A stretch of 64,000 bases of DNA from Flavobacterium hungaricum (GTDB lineage Bacteria > Bacteroidota > Bacteroidia > Flavobacteriales > Flavobacteriaceae): NCBI RefSeq assembly GCF_015182285.1, contig NZ_PRDM01000001.1, positions 1,178,001 through 1,242,000 of the forward strand. The letters run 5' to 3'. Shown here piece by piece: positions 41,687 through 52,430 of this stretch. A program made the translations under genes and the position numbers. Under the pieces are notes generated by a model, which had not been told where the DNA came from, ran no database searches, and worked only from the letters and a program-made list of their open reading frames with translations. Position 1 is the stretch's first letter; each line of letters opens with the position of its first letter.

Positions 41687-44600
41687 ATGAAAAAAAAATT
41701 AAATAGCTGTCTATGGTTATGTATTTTATTGATTTCCATAGGAATTAAAGCCCAAGAAACCAAACCATTAATACAATCCAAACTAGAAGGAACCGTAATA
41801 GATGCGGCTACAAAAGAGCCTATTATCGGTGCTTCTATAAATATAAAAGGAACAACACACGGTGTTGTAACAGATTTTGATGGAAAATTCTTTTTCCAAA
41901 CAGGACAAAAATTACCTTATACTTTAATTGTAACGTTTTTAGGATACAAAAGAGCAGAAGTTGTAGTAAATGAAAACCCGGTTACGATTAGTCTTACTGA
42001 AGAACAAAATCAATTATCAGAAGTTGTCGTTACGGCTTTAGGTATTTCAAAAGAAAAGAAATCTTTAGGATATAGTACTCAGGCTCTTAAAAATAAAGAT
42101 CTTGCTGAAACGAAAGAAACGAACTTCTTAAACAGTTTAAGCGGAAAATTAGCTGGTGTGAGAATCACCAATTCACAAGGAGACATGGGATCTTCACGTA
42201 TTATTATCCGTGGAGAAACTTCGATCGCAGGAAACAATCAGCCGTTATTTGTGGTAGATGGAGTTCCGGTAGACAACTCGCAGTTAAGCAGTGTTGCTGG
42301 TGGTCCTGCTTCACGCGACTTCAAAAATGCAATTTCGGATTTAAATCCTAATGATATCGAAACCTTAACAGTATTAAAAGGACCAAACGCAGCGGCACTT
42401 TACGGATCGCGTGCGGCACATGGTGTTGTTTTGATTACTACAAAATCAGGAAAAAGCCAAAAAGGATTAGGAATCACTTTAAATTCTGGTATAACAATTT
42501 CGCAAGTTGCAACTTTGCCTAGTTTTCAAAATTCGTATGGTCAAGGATCAAACGGAAGATTTAGTTTTGTAGACGGTAAAGGAGGCGGTGTAAATGATGG
42601 TGTTGACGAAAGCTGGGGACCAAGAATGGATGGACGTCTTATTCCTCAATTTTTCTCAAAAGGTGAAGCAGTGCCTTTTGTAGCGCATCCTAATAATGTA
42701 AAAGACTTCTTTAATACGGGTGTTACTTATGATAATAGTATTTCGGTAGCAAGATCAGATGAAAAATCAGATTTCCGTTTAGGTGTTAATAATCAAAAAC
42801 AATTAGGAACGGTTCCTAACAGTGAAGTAAACAAAACGAACTTTACAATTAACAGCAATTACCAAATCTCAAAAAATATAAAAGTTGGGGTTACAGCTAA
42901 TTACATTACAACCAATGCTCCAGCACTGCCGGGAGGTCCTTCTGGAAACCGTGCGGCAGGTGTAATGCTGCAGTTTCTTTGGTTCGGACGTCAGGTGGAC
43001 ATCAACGAGCTTCAAAATAACAGAGATGTTAACTGGAACAACAGCTACTACAGCAATCCGTACTGGAATGCGTATTACAACACTACAAGTCAGCAGCGTA
43101 ATCGTATAATTGGAGATGTTCATTTGGATGCAAAATTGGCAGAAGGACTTAATTTTAAATTCCGTACAGGAGTTGATTATTATAACGATAGAAGAAAATA
43201 CGAGATTAAGTACGGTACAAACGGAACTCCTTTCGGATCGTATGCTGAAGATGCTTATACGGTAAACGAGCAAAATACAGAAGGTATTTTTACTTATACT
43301 AAAAAATTAAACGACGATTTTAGTTTAGACGCTCTTGCCGGATTCAATATCCGTAATCACAGCGATGCCAATAATTACCAGAAAGCACCACGCCTAGCGG
43401 TACCAGATTTGTATACTTTAACAAACTCACGTGATCCGTTGACTTCTTCGAATTCATTATCGAGATTGAGAGTATATAGTGCTTATGCTTCTGCACAATT
43501 AGGATACAAAAATTATGCTTATTTGAACCTTACGGCACGTAACGACTGGTCGTCTACACTGCCTAGCAATAATCGTTCTTATTTCTATCCATCTGTTAAT
43601 GGTAGTTTGATTTTATCTGAAGCATTGAACCTTAAAAGCAATACACTTGATTTCTTAAAAATACGTGGAGGCTGGTCTGAGGTAGGTAACGATGCAGATC
43701 CATATCAATTGGCTACGGTTTACAATTTCCAGACTGCATTTGACGGAAATCCAATTCAGACTTCATCACAAAGAAAACTTAATGAGAACCTGAAACCAGA
43801 AACAACACGTTGTACAGAAGTTGGTTTAGAAGCTACTTTCTGGAAAAACAGACTTCATTTTGATGTTGCTTATTACAACACCAATAGTTTCGATCAGATT
43901 TTGGAGATTAAAACCACGACATCAAGCGGTTACAATTCACAGTTAATCAATGCTGGTAAAATCAACAACAGCGGTATTGAAATTCAATTGGACGGAAGCC
44001 CGATTCAAACTGAAAATTTCAAATGGAGTATAGGAGCAAATTACTCTAAAAATACAAGTAAAGTTGAAATCTTGGATTATGCAAAACAAATTCAAAACTA
44101 TACAATTGGTACTTCTGGAGGTGTAGACATATTGGCATCTGTAGGACAAGCGTATGGAGCACTTTACGGAACTGCTTATCTGCGTGATGCCAGCGGTAAT
44201 ATTGTAGTAGGAGCAAACGGACTGCCAAAAGCGGATCCAACGAAGAGAGTTCTAGGACATTATACACCAGATTATTTAGCAGGTGTTACCAATACATTGA
44301 CGTACAAAAATCTTGAATTGTCTTTCCTTGTTGATGCAAGTGTAGGAGGCGAAATTTTCTCAGGAACTAATAGAACGGGTACTTATACTGGAGTATTGGC
44401 TTCGACTCTTCCAGGACGCGGGGCTGAAAACGGCGGTCTGAATTATTATTTGAACGGTACTACCAAAACGCTTGTAAACGGAACTGCCCCAGCGGGTGCA
44501 GCTGTATATGACGACGGTATGATTTTTAACGGAGTATACGAAAATGGAGCTCCAAATACTACGGTTCTTAGTGCACAAGAATATTATAAGGCATCTTACA

Positions 44601-44869
44601 ATATCAGTGAAGCGTATATCTATAGCTCGACTTTTGTAAAAATGAGAGAAATAAAATTGGCGTACAATTTTTCAAAATCATTTGCTAGAAGACTTGGATT
44701 AGAAGGAGCAAGTATTACTGCTGTTGGCCGTAACCTGTTCTTTATCTATAAAGATGCACCAAATATTGATCCTGAAACCGCTTTCAACACTGGAAACGCA
44801 CAAGGTTTGGAGAGTTTGTCTTTGCCTACAACCAGAAATTTCAGTCTTAATGTTAATTTAAAATTCTAA
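41687..44869 (+). CDS. SusC/RagA family TonB-linked outer membrane protein
   Basis: A 1060-residue TonB-dependent transporter. The signal peptide ends near GIKAQ (residue 22). A CarboxypepD-regulatory-like domain at about 33-108 starts LEGTVIDAATKEPIIGASI. The plug (about 115-245) includes LSGKLAGVRI and ALYGSRAAHGVVLITTKSG. The barrel follows to the C-terminal Phe. It partners with the SusD-like lipoprotein 12 bases downstream to import a bound ligand. There is no STN domain, so it is not of the sigma-signalling type. No enzyme is encoded in the same short operon, so the ligand is unknown. Confidence 0.95.
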   Translation: MKKKLNSCLWLCILLISIGIKAQETKPLIQSKLEGTVIDAATKEPIIGASINIKGTTHGVVTDFDGKFFFQTGQKLPYTLIVTFLGYKRAEVVVNENPVTISLTEEQNQLSEVVVTALGISKEKKSLGYSTQALKNKDLAETKETNFLNSLSGKLAGVRITNSQGDMGSSRIIIRGETSIAGNNQPLFVVDGVPVDNSQLSSVAGGPASRDFKNAISDLNPNDIETLTVLKGPNAAALYGSRAAHGVVLITTKSGKSQKGLGITLNSGITISQVATLPSFQNSYGQGSNGRFSFVDGKGGGVNDGVDESWGPRMDGRLIPQFFSKGEAVPFVAHPNNVKDFFNTGVTYDNSISVARSDEKSDFRLGVNNQKQLGTVPNSEVNKTNFTINSNYQISKNIKVGVTANYITTNAPALPGGPSGNRAAGVMLQFLWFGRQVDINELQNNRDVNWNNSYYSNPYWNAYYNTTSQQRNRIIGDVHLDAKLAEGLNFKFRTGVDYYNDRRKYEIKYGTNGTPFGSYAEDAYTVNEQNTEGIFTYTKKLNDDFSLDALAGFNIRNHSDANNYQKAPRLAVPDLYTLTNSRDPLTSSNSLSRLRVYSAYASAQLGYKNYAYLNLTARNDWSSTLPSNNRSYFYPSVNGSLILSEALNLKSNTLDFLKIRGGWSEVGNDADPYQLATVYNFQTAFDGNPIQTSSQRKLNENLKPETTRCTEVGLEATFWKNRLHFDVAYYNTNSFDQILEIKTTTSSGYNSQLINAGKINNSGIEIQLDGSPIQTENFKWSIGANYSKNTSKVEILDYAKQIQNYTIGTSGGVDILASVGQAYGALYGTAYLRDASGNIVVGANGLPKADPTKRVLGHYTPDYLAGVTNTLTYKNLELSFLVDASVGGEIFSGTNRTGTYTGVLASTLPGRGAENGGLNYYLNGTTKTLVNGTAPAGAAVYDDGMIFNGVYENGAPNTTVLSAQEYYKASYNISEAYIYSSTFVKMREIKLAYNFSKSFARRLGLEGASITAVGRNLFFIYKDAPNIDPETAFNTGNAQGLESLSLPTTRNFSLNVNLKF

Positions 44870-44881
44870 AAATACAGAATC

Positions 44882-46306
44882 ATGCTAAAAAAAATAGCCT
44901 ATATAACCCTCTTTGCATTAACGTTTACCTCTTGCAGCGACACGTTGGATGATATCAATAAAAATCCGAATGCAACTGAAACCCCATTGGCACCTTACCT
45001 GTTGACAGGAACATTAAAACAAGGAGCAGATTTATATTGGGGATCTACTAATAACTTTGACTCGTCTTTGTTATTTGTACAGCATTGGGCAAAAATCCAA
45101 TACACAGAGCCGGACCGATATGATGTTTCAAATACTTCATTCACTTCTTTATGGAACACAGGTTATGCAACCTTAATTACAGATTTGAATACGATCATCA
45201 ATTTCCCAGATGCACAAGCGAATTCTAATTATAAAGGAATTGCACTAACACTGCGTTCATGGACCTTTTTACTGTTGACAGATGCCTACGGAAATATTCC
45301 GTACAAAGAAGCGGGAAAAAGTATAACACCTGTATACGACACTCAAAAAGAAGTGTATACTGGATTGCTTGAAGATCTAAAGCAAGCGCAGTCATTATTG
45401 AATACAGCAAATGGTGCTGTAACAGGTGACTTAGTTTACAAAGGGGATATTGCAAAATGGAAAAGATTCGTAAACTCGCTTCGTCTGCGTATAGCTTTAA
45501 GAATTTCTGATAGAGAACCTGCTTTGGCAAAACAGGCAGCTATTGACGCAACGACGGATGCTGCAGGTGTTTTAAGCAGTAATAATGACACTTTTAAATT
45601 TACGTACATCAGTTCACCGCAGCAAAATCCAGCTTCGGCTTGGTTTGAAACTCGTGATGATTACCGTATTTCAAAAACAATGGTAGATAAATTAAAAGAA
45701 TTTTCAGATCCTCGTTTACCAGTTTACGCGCAGCTGCCATCAGATGCAAGTGTTGGAACATACGTTGGAGGAGGAAATGGCTTGTCTAACAGTGATGCTA
45801 ACAACCAAGGTTTTGCGAAAACATCAAAACCAGGAACTTACTTCCTGACTTCTACCTCGCCGGCAGTAATTTATTCGTATTCTGAAACCTTATTTAATCT
45901 TGCCGAAGCGGCAGCACGCGGCTATATAGGAGGAGATGCAGAACAGCTTTATAAAAATGCTATTACAGCTTCTTTTAACCAATTTGGAATTACAGATGCA
46001 ACAGTTATTTCAAACTATCTTAACCAAGCAACTGTAAAATACGATGCTGCAAATTATGCGCAATCAATAGGAACACAAAAATGGATCGCGTTTTTTGGTC
46101 AGGGTCTTGATGCTTTTACCGAGTGGAGAAGATTGGATTATCCGGTTTTAAAAGCGGGTCCTGCGACAGTTTTGGACGGACAAATTCCTTCGCGTTTCTT
46201 TTATCCAGGTACAGAACAATCTTTGAACGGAAACAGCTATCAGGCTGCAATATCGGTGCAGGGAAAAGATCTGCTTACTACAAAACTTTGGTTTGACGTG
46301 AAATAA
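44882..46306 (+). CDS. SusD/RagB family lipoprotein (SusD_2 type)
   Basis: A 474-residue surface lipoprotein with cleavage before Cys18 in FTSCSD. DINKNPNATETPLAPYLLTGTL is typical of the SusD_2 (DUF3823-adjacent) subgroup, and WTFLLLTDAYGNIPYKEA plus the TPR-like helices follow. It forms the lid of the SusC transporter encoded just upstream. A terminator hairpin follows, so this pair is a closed unit. Confidence 0.94.
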   Translation: MLKKIAYITLFALTFTSCSDTLDDINKNPNATETPLAPYLLTGTLKQGADLYWGSTNNFDSSLLFVQHWAKIQYTEPDRYDVSNTSFTSLWNTGYATLITDLNTIINFPDAQANSNYKGIALTLRSWTFLLLTDAYGNIPYKEAGKSITPVYDTQKEVYTGLLEDLKQAQSLLNTANGAVTGDLVYKGDIAKWKRFVNSLRLRIALRISDREPALAKQAAIDATTDAAGVLSSNNDTFKFTYISSPQQNPASAWFETRDDYRISKTMVDKLKEFSDPRLPVYAQLPSDASVGTYVGGGNGLSNSDANNQGFAKTSKPGTYFLTSTSPAVIYSYSETLFNLAEAAARGYIGGDAEQLYKNAITASFNQFGITDATVISNYLNQATVKYDAANYAQSIGTQKWIAFFGQGLDAFTEWRRLDYPVLKAGPATVLDGQIPSRFFYPGTEQSLNGNSYQAAISVQGKDLLTTKLWFDVK

Positions 46307-46348
46307 GAGGAATTTTAGAAAAGAAATTCACTTTAAATATTCAATAAA

Positions 46349-46380
46349 ATGGCGCTGACTTTATGTTAGCGCTATTTTTT
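46349..46380 (+). terminator. Terminator of the first susCD operon
   Basis: ATGGCGCTGAC (46349-46359) pairs with GTTAGCGCTAT (46365-46375), including two G-U pairs, over a 5-nt loop, and at least five T follow. The remaining gap to 46756 is A/T-rich and shows no other signal. Confidence 0.8.
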
Positions 46381-46756
46381 ATTTCGAAAATTAACTAAGA
46401 AAAGACTTTTTAGAAATTAATTCAAATTAGTAATCACAATACTATTTAAAACGAATACTAAATTGATTCTGAGATCGATCCTTCTCAATTACTGCAAGAT
46501 TCCTAATTTAAGCAGGATTTTTAGATTGAAAAATGTCTTAATTTATTATAAAAAAAACTTCAATTGGCTTGGTTTTGATTTTCTTTAAAAAAACGAATTT
46601 TTAATCATCGGGGATATTTTATATTCCTGTTTTAAATTTATTCTTGTTAAAATTGAGATTTATTAAACAATCTTCAATGTTTCAACGATTGCATTGTAGT
46701 TTTTAATGCAAAAAATGATTAATATTGCGGTTTTGATCCTTGCCTTTTATTGATTA

Positions 46757-47326
46757 ATGTCTGTTTATAGCCAATATACTGATTCTGTTCTATTACATCT
46801 TCTTAAAAAAGACGATCAATCGGCGTATACAGAAATTTTCGAAAGATACTCCAGACTTTTGGTTAATCATGCTTATAAAATGCTGGGCAGTCAGGATGAA
46901 GCAAACGACGTTGTTCAGGAAGTATTTTTGGCGATCTGGAACAAACGTTATGAATTAACAGTTACCGGTTCTCTTTCTTCTTATTTATATAAAGCGGTAA
47001 AAAACAGAATACTCAATCATATCGCCCACGAAAAAGTGGTTTCGCGCTATGCTGATTCAATTTCGGACTTTATCGAAAATGACTATGTCTTCGCAGATTC
47101 TAATCTGAGAGCAAAAGAATTAGAAGCCATTATTGCAAAAGAAATTGCGCTGCTTCCAGAAAAAATGCGAGAAGTTTTTCTTTTAAGAAAGGTAGAAGAA
47201 CTTTCGTATGATGAAATTGCAGATCAGTTAAATATAACCGATAAAACCGCCAAACAGCAAGTTTATAATTCAGTCAAAATCCTTAGAGAAAAACTAAAAT
47301 CTTTAATGCATGTTTTGATTTGGTAA
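46757..47326 (+). CDS. ECF-type RNA polymerase sigma factor
   Basis: A 189-residue sigma-70 family protein of the Bacteroidota FecI-like group. Region 2 shows YTEIFERYSRLLVNHAYKMLGSQDEANDVVQEVFLAIW and region 4 shows LPEKMREVFLLRKVEELSYDEIADQLNITDKTAKQQV. It is followed by a FecR-like anti-sigma and an STN-containing SusC, the usual trans-envelope signalling chain in which ligand binding at SusC frees the sigma factor. Its target is most likely the susC gene downstream. Confidence 0.95.
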   Translation: MSVYSQYTDSVLLHLLKKDDQSAYTEIFERYSRLLVNHAYKMLGSQDEANDVVQEVFLAIWNKRYELTVTGSLSSYLYKAVKNRILNHIAHEKVVSRYADSISDFIENDYVFADSNLRAKELEAIIAKEIALLPEKMREVFLLRKVEELSYDEIADQLNITDKTAKQQVYNSVKILREKLKSLMHVLIW

Positions 47327-47520
47327 ATTATTGTAATTCTTTTTGTTAAATTTTAAATTATTTTATTCCTGTAACTGCTTCATTTGTAAATAGAAAACAT
47401 CATTTCTTTTGTTTTACTAACGATTTAATAATATTTTTTTAAACTTTTTTTGTTTTTGTCTATGACAAAAGCCCTTTATAACTGTCTTATTTAAAACGGG
47501 ACAAAATTTCGTGTACAATT

Positions 47521-48663
47521 ATGAACGAATCAGAAATCTTAGCGCTGCTGCAGAAACATCAGGAAGGTACTTTATCTAATGAAGATAAGGACAAACTAGA
47601 TGCGTGGTATTTACACAAAGCTTCTAAAAGTAAATTGCAGCTTAATGAGTACGAGCTGGAAGAAAGTTATCAGCATCTCAAATCAAAATTACCGTTGCAG
47701 CAAGAACCAAAAGTGATCAGCATTTGGCCTCGTGTCGCAGTGGCTGCATCAATAACGTTATTGTTAGGAACCGGAGTATTTTACTTTTCAAAATCAGAAA
47801 AAGAACAAAATATTCAGGTGGCAGAAAAACCAGTAGAAATTGCTCCAGGTGGGAACAGAGGGATTTTAACCCTTTCTAACGGAAAACAGATCGTTTTGTC
47901 TGACATAACGGCAAAAGATACGATCGCTCAAGAAGGAGAGCAGGACGAAGTAACCATTAAAATGGATGCTAATGGCGTGATTACTTATGTAATTAATCCG
48001 AATGCTGCCGGTGCAAAAGAAGACGAAAACTCGTTCAATACACTTTCTACACCAACAGGCGGGCAGTACAATATTGTTTTGGCAGACGGAACCAAAGTTT
48101 TTCTTAATGCTGTTTCGTCTATTAAATATCCAACCCAGTTTAACGGAGATCAAAGAATCGTAGAGTTAGATGGAGAGGCTTATTTTGAAGTTGCCAAAAA
48201 CAAAAGTAAACCCTTTATTGTAAAATCGGACCAACAGTCTATAGAAGTTTTAGGAACGCATTTTAATGTTCATGCGTATGATAATGAGTCTGTTGTAAAA
48301 ACGACTTTGTTAGAAGGAAGCGTAGCGGTTAGTTCTAAAAATCAAAAGGCAGTTTTAAAGCCGGGACAGCAGGCCAATCTTTCGGACAACACTGCAAAGA
48401 TTACTATCAAAGAAGTTGATACAGAAGCAGCGATTGCTTGGAAAAACGGCCGATTTAAATTTGATAATGCCGATTTAAAATCAGTAATGAAACAGCTGGA
48501 ACGCTGGTACGGAATAAAAGTAGAGTATCGCGGCGATGTCTCGGATGTGAGATTTAACGGCGGTACCTTTAGAAATAAAAATTTGTCTGAAGTATTAAAA
48601 GTACTTGAGCTTAGTAATATAAAATTTAAGGTCGAAGGAAAAACGATTATTGTAGATCCCTGA
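47521..48663 (+). CDS. FecR family anti-sigma factor
   Basis: A 380-residue inner-membrane regulator. It has a cytoplasmic N-terminal part (1-75), one membrane helix near residues 76-92 (VAVAASITLLLGTGVFYF) and a periplasmic FecR domain (about 115-300: LADGTKVFLNAVSSIKYP, ELDGEAYFEVAKN, FIVKSD, LGTHFNVHAY, TLLEGSVAVSS). The C-terminal DUF4974 part (about 310-380, FKFDNADLKSVMKQLERWYGIKVEY) is the piece that meets the SusC STN domain. The 194-base gap before it contains no gene. Confidence 0.95.
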   Translation: MNESEILALLQKHQEGTLSNEDKDKLDAWYLHKASKSKLQLNEYELEESYQHLKSKLPLQQEPKVISIWPRVAVAASITLLLGTGVFYFSKSEKEQNIQVAEKPVEIAPGGNRGILTLSNGKQIVLSDITAKDTIAQEGEQDEVTIKMDANGVITYVINPNAAGAKEDENSFNTLSTPTGGQYNIVLADGTKVFLNAVSSIKYPTQFNGDQRIVELDGEAYFEVAKNKSKPFIVKSDQQSIEVLGTHFNVHAYDNESVVKTTLLEGSVAVSSKNQKAVLKPGQQANLSDNTAKITIKEVDTEAAIAWKNGRFKFDNADLKSVMKQLERWYGIKVEYRGDVSDVRFNGGTFRNKNLSEVLKVLELSNIKFKVEGKTIIVDP

Positions 48664-48703
48664 TTTTAAGTTTACCCGATTATATTGAGTCTATAAACTA
48701 AAA

Positions 48704-48732
48704 AACCAGAAGTAGTTGCGATACTCCTGGTT
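48704..48732 (+). terminator. Hairpin between fecR and susC
   Basis: AACCAGAAGTA (48704-48714) pairs with TACTCCTGGTT (48722-48732) with one mismatch. There is no T-run, so it may attenuate or stabilise rather than end transcription, and it divides regulator genes from transporter genes. Confidence 0.45.
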
Positions 48733-48798
48733 GTTATAAAAGTGTATAGCCAGTATAAGTTTGTCCACCTATTGTTTAACTATAACCAATGTAAATGT

Positions 48799-51700
48799 AT
48801 GAAATTAAATTTACAACCAAAAAAACCTTACAAAAAAAAGATTTCGAAATTTAGTTTTTCGAATCCATTATGGCTGTTCAGCCTGTTATTGTTACTTTGC
48901 AGTTTTTCAGGCCAGGCACAAAGTATCACAATTAATTTTAAAAATGCCCCGCTTGAAACAGTTTTAAAAGAAGTTGCTAAACAAAGCAATCAGGAAGTTC
49001 TTTACACCCAAAAATTACTGAAAGATTCAAAACCTGTAACGATAAGTGTTAAGAACGCTTCTTTACAGGAAACACTGAATCAAATCTTTAAAAATCAAAA
49101 TTTAAAGTACACGCTTACCAATCAGACCATTGTTGTTACGGCTTCAAAAACCGAGAGCTTGGGAAACGTATTAATAAACATTCGCGGAAAGGTATTAAAT
49201 AACAAAAATGAACCTTTTCCGGGTGTAAATGTTTATGTTTCGGGTACAAATAAAAATGCAATAACCGATTTTGACGGTAGTTTTTCTTTTGATAATGTAC
49301 CGCAGGATGCCATTATTGAATGTTCTGGATTAACGATCGAGAAAAAATCATTTGGTATTAACAGACGTACAGAATTAACGCTTATTGTGGAAGACAAAAT
49401 TTCTACAATGAAAGAAGTGGTAATTACAGGATATCAAACTATTGCCAGAGAACATTTTACAGGTTCGATTTCCAAAATTGATGAGAAAACCTTAAATGAA
49501 AACATCAATGGTAATTTAATGACTGCACTTGAAGGACGTGTTGCAGGTTTGATGTATCAGAAAAATCCAACTGGAGCTTCGGCAGATACCCCGATTTTGC
49601 GTGGTATGGGAACTTTTTCTACGTCTACTGTTGGTTATAGTCCGCTTTTGGTAATTGATGGTCTGCCAACCGAATTGAGTTTAGATGAAATTAATCCGTA
49701 TGATATTGAAAGTGTCAATGTTCTTAAAGATGCAGCAGCGGCTTCTATTTATGGTTCACGTGCAGCAAACGGAATTATTGTCTTAACGACCAAAAAAGGA
49801 AATGGAAGACTGAAAGTAAGCATAAACTCTGATTTTTTTATTGCTGAAAAACCTAGCCTGAGAGACATGAATCTTGCTTCTACAAGCGAAATGATCGATT
49901 TTGAACAAGCAGTTTACAATAGAGAAAGGGCGAGATATGCCAATACGGCTTCAATGTTCAACACTTACGGTGATATTGGTAACAGCAGTATGAAATATTA
50001 CAGTCCGCTTTATCAGCTGAACCGAAATTTGGAAGAAGGTAAGATTACCAGTTCAGATTACGATGCTACTATCGGGCAATGGAGGAAGAATGACTATGTA
50101 AAAGATTACCGCGACAATGTATGGCAGAAAGAATTTAGACAGCGTTACAATGTTGCCTTTTCTGGAAGTACCAGCAAACAAAATACCTATGTATCGCTTA
50201 ATTATGACCAGTCTCAAAATCGAATTGTAAATAATCAGAGTCGTAATTTTAATCTGTATGCCAAAAGCAGTTTCCAAGTAAACAACTGGTTGAACGCTAC
50301 ATTTGGAATAAACGGAACGTACAGCAATGATGATGTTACGGATGATAATTACAGCAAATACGATATTCAGAAAAGATACGAACGTATTATCGATGAAAAC
50401 GGAAATCGTGTAATAGCTCCATTTGTGGGTATTAGTGATGGTTTTACTTCTGGAGCTATTATTAATCCTGCTGTAGCAGAGAAAATATCTGGATTAAGTG
50501 GTTTTAAATCAACTAGTTTTAATATTTTAAATGAACTTAATGAGGGGATTTTAAAGCAAAGCTCACTAAGTTTAAGAACATTTGCCAATATTCGTGCTAA
50601 GATCTGGAGAGGCTTAAGTCTGAATACACAATTTCAGTATGAAGTAAGGAAAAACGATAATGAACAGTACTACAGCGTAGACTCTTACAAAATGCGTATG
50701 GCAATCAATGCCTTAACCGGATATAACCCAACGACAAATGCTTATACATATGTAGACGGTTTTTCTGCAGGAGGACGTTACAAACAATGGAACACTCAGG
50801 GGAGTAATTATTCTTTTAGAAACCAGTTAGATTACAATGAAGATTTTGCGGACGGAAAGCATTCAATAAATGCACTTGCAGGTATGGAAATGCGCGAAAC
50901 TTTTATTCCTAGAAATATAGAGCAGATCCGTTATGGTTATGATCCTGTAACCCTTACTTCTGCGACACTTAATACTCTTGCTCTAAGTCAGACAGGAGTG
51001 GCCAGTTATATTTATGGAAACAATAGAACATTGGCAGCGCCGTCAAGAACACAGTCAGAAATTTTACACCGTTATTTTTCAATATTCAGCAGTTTAGGAT
51101 ATACTTTCTTATCTAAGTATAATGTAACAGGAAGTTACAGAGTAGACAGAGCCGATTTGTTTGGAGTAGACCCTAAATATAAAAACCGCCCATTATGGTC
51201 TGCAGGTTTAGGATGGAACATCAGCAGCGAAGAATTCATGAAAGAAATAAAATGGGTGAATACGCTTAAACTGAGAGCTACTATTGGTGTAAACGGAAAC
51301 GTAGATCAAAGTACAACGCCTTATGTAACAGCTACAAGAAGAAACGACAATTTGTATCAGTCGTTGCAATACATCAATATTACAGGACAGCCCAACCCAA
51401 TGCTGCGATGGGAAAAAACACAAGGAACCAATGTGGGTGTAGACTTTAGTTTATTTGGAAATAAATTAAACGGAACTATTGATGTGTACAGAAAATACAG
51501 CAGCGACTTATTGGCTACAACAGATTTAGATCCAACTGTGGGGGCCTTGACCAGAAGAATTAACGCCGGAGCTTTACAAAATAAAGGTATCGAATTCAAC
51601 TTCGGTTCTGAATGGTACAACAATGGCAGTTTTAAAATTGCTACAAATTTAATTACGGCATTCAACAAAACCACTGTAAAAAAAGTGACAAGAGCCCAAT

Positions 51701-52425
51701 CCAGCGCATCGGTTTATGTAAGTTCTCCAGCAGATTATTTCGAGGAAAATGATATTTACAATAGTTTGTATGCCTATAAATATGGAGGAACGGTAAACGG
51801 ATATCCTTATGTTTTGGATGAGAACGGAAATCCGTCAATTACTTTTGATGCAAACGGAAATCCTGTAGCAACTTCAATCAAAACGATTACAAATCCAGAT
51901 GCTTTAGTAAACATGGGAAGTTTAACGCCGACTTATACAGGATCACTTTCACAACGTTTTTCATACAAACAATTTGACTTGAATTTCTTGTTTGTTTTCT
52001 CAGGCGGAAATGTAATGCGTAAAGAAACCATTGATATGAGTACTGATAATGTAACACTTTCTGGAATTGCAGATCGTTACACAGACTCAAACAGAAACGA
52101 TAATACCCGTTTGTATGTAGATTTTGACGAAAGTGTCCGCAATTATGCAGGTACAATCAGCAGTCAATGGAGAAACTCTTCGGCAAATGTTGTAGACGGC
52201 GATTATATCAAACTGAGAAATGCTTCATTGGCTTACAATCTGTCAAAAAACTTTGCGAACAAAATTAAATTGACATCCGCAAAATTCACTTTTCAGGTAA
52301 ATAATATTTGGTATTGGAGCGCTGCAGGAAATCGCATTGATCCAGAAGTTTATTCAGCAAACGCTGGTGTACGTAATTTACCATCGCCTACAACTTATTT
52401 ATTAGGTTTTAATCTTACTCTTTAA
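48799..52425 (+). CDS. SusC/RagA TonB-linked protein with STN signalling domain
   Basis: A 1208-residue transporter. After the basic start and membrane signal (LWLFSLLLLLCSFSGQAQ) comes a secretin/TonB short N-terminal domain (about 40-92, INFKNAPLETVLKEVAKQSN), then the CarboxypepD-like domain (IRGKVLNNKNEPFPGVNVYV), plug (LEGRVAGLM, SIYGSRAANGIIVLTTKKG) and barrel to the end. The STN domain fits control of the upstream FecR and sigma factor. The ATG at 48799 was chosen over 48742, since the signal region begins after it. It pairs with the SusD gene 5 bases downstream. Confidence 0.95.
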   Translation: MKLNLQPKKPYKKKISKFSFSNPLWLFSLLLLLCSFSGQAQSITINFKNAPLETVLKEVAKQSNQEVLYTQKLLKDSKPVTISVKNASLQETLNQIFKNQNLKYTLTNQTIVVTASKTESLGNVLINIRGKVLNNKNEPFPGVNVYVSGTNKNAITDFDGSFSFDNVPQDAIIECSGLTIEKKSFGINRRTELTLIVEDKISTMKEVVITGYQTIAREHFTGSISKIDEKTLNENINGNLMTALEGRVAGLMYQKNPTGASADTPILRGMGTFSTSTVGYSPLLVIDGLPTELSLDEINPYDIESVNVLKDAAAASIYGSRAANGIIVLTTKKGNGRLKVSINSDFFIAEKPSLRDMNLASTSEMIDFEQAVYNRERARYANTASMFNTYGDIGNSSMKYYSPLYQLNRNLEEGKITSSDYDATIGQWRKNDYVKDYRDNVWQKEFRQRYNVAFSGSTSKQNTYVSLNYDQSQNRIVNNQSRNFNLYAKSSFQVNNWLNATFGINGTYSNDDVTDDNYSKYDIQKRYERIIDENGNRVIAPFVGISDGFTSGAIINPAVAEKISGLSGFKSTSFNILNELNEGILKQSSLSLRTFANIRAKIWRGLSLNTQFQYEVRKNDNEQYYSVDSYKMRMAINALTGYNPTTNAYTYVDGFSAGGRYKQWNTQGSNYSFRNQLDYNEDFADGKHSINALAGMEMRETFIPRNIEQIRYGYDPVTLTSATLNTLALSQTGVASYIYGNNRTLAAPSRTQSEILHRYFSIFSSLGYTFLSKYNVTGSYRVDRADLFGVDPKYKNRPLWSAGLGWNISSEEFMKEIKWVNTLKLRATIGVNGNVDQSTTPYVTATRRNDNLYQSLQYINITGQPNPMLRWEKTQGTNVGVDFSLFGNKLNGTIDVYRKYSSDLLATTDLDPTVGALTRRINAGALQNKGIEFNFGSEWYNNGSFKIATNLITAFNKTTVKKVTRAQSSASVYVSSPADYFEENDIYNSLYAYKYGGTVNGYPYVLDENGNPSITFDANGNPVATSIKTITNPDALVNMGSLTPTYTGSLSQRFSYKQFDLNFLFVFSGGNVMRKETIDMSTDNVTLSGIADRYTDSNRNDNTRLYVDFDESVRNYAGTISSQWRNSSANVVDGDYIKLRNASLAYNLSKNFANKIKLTSAKFTFQVNNIWYWSAAGNRIDPEVYSANAGVRNLPSPTTYLLGFNLTL

Positions 52426-52430
52426 AAAAC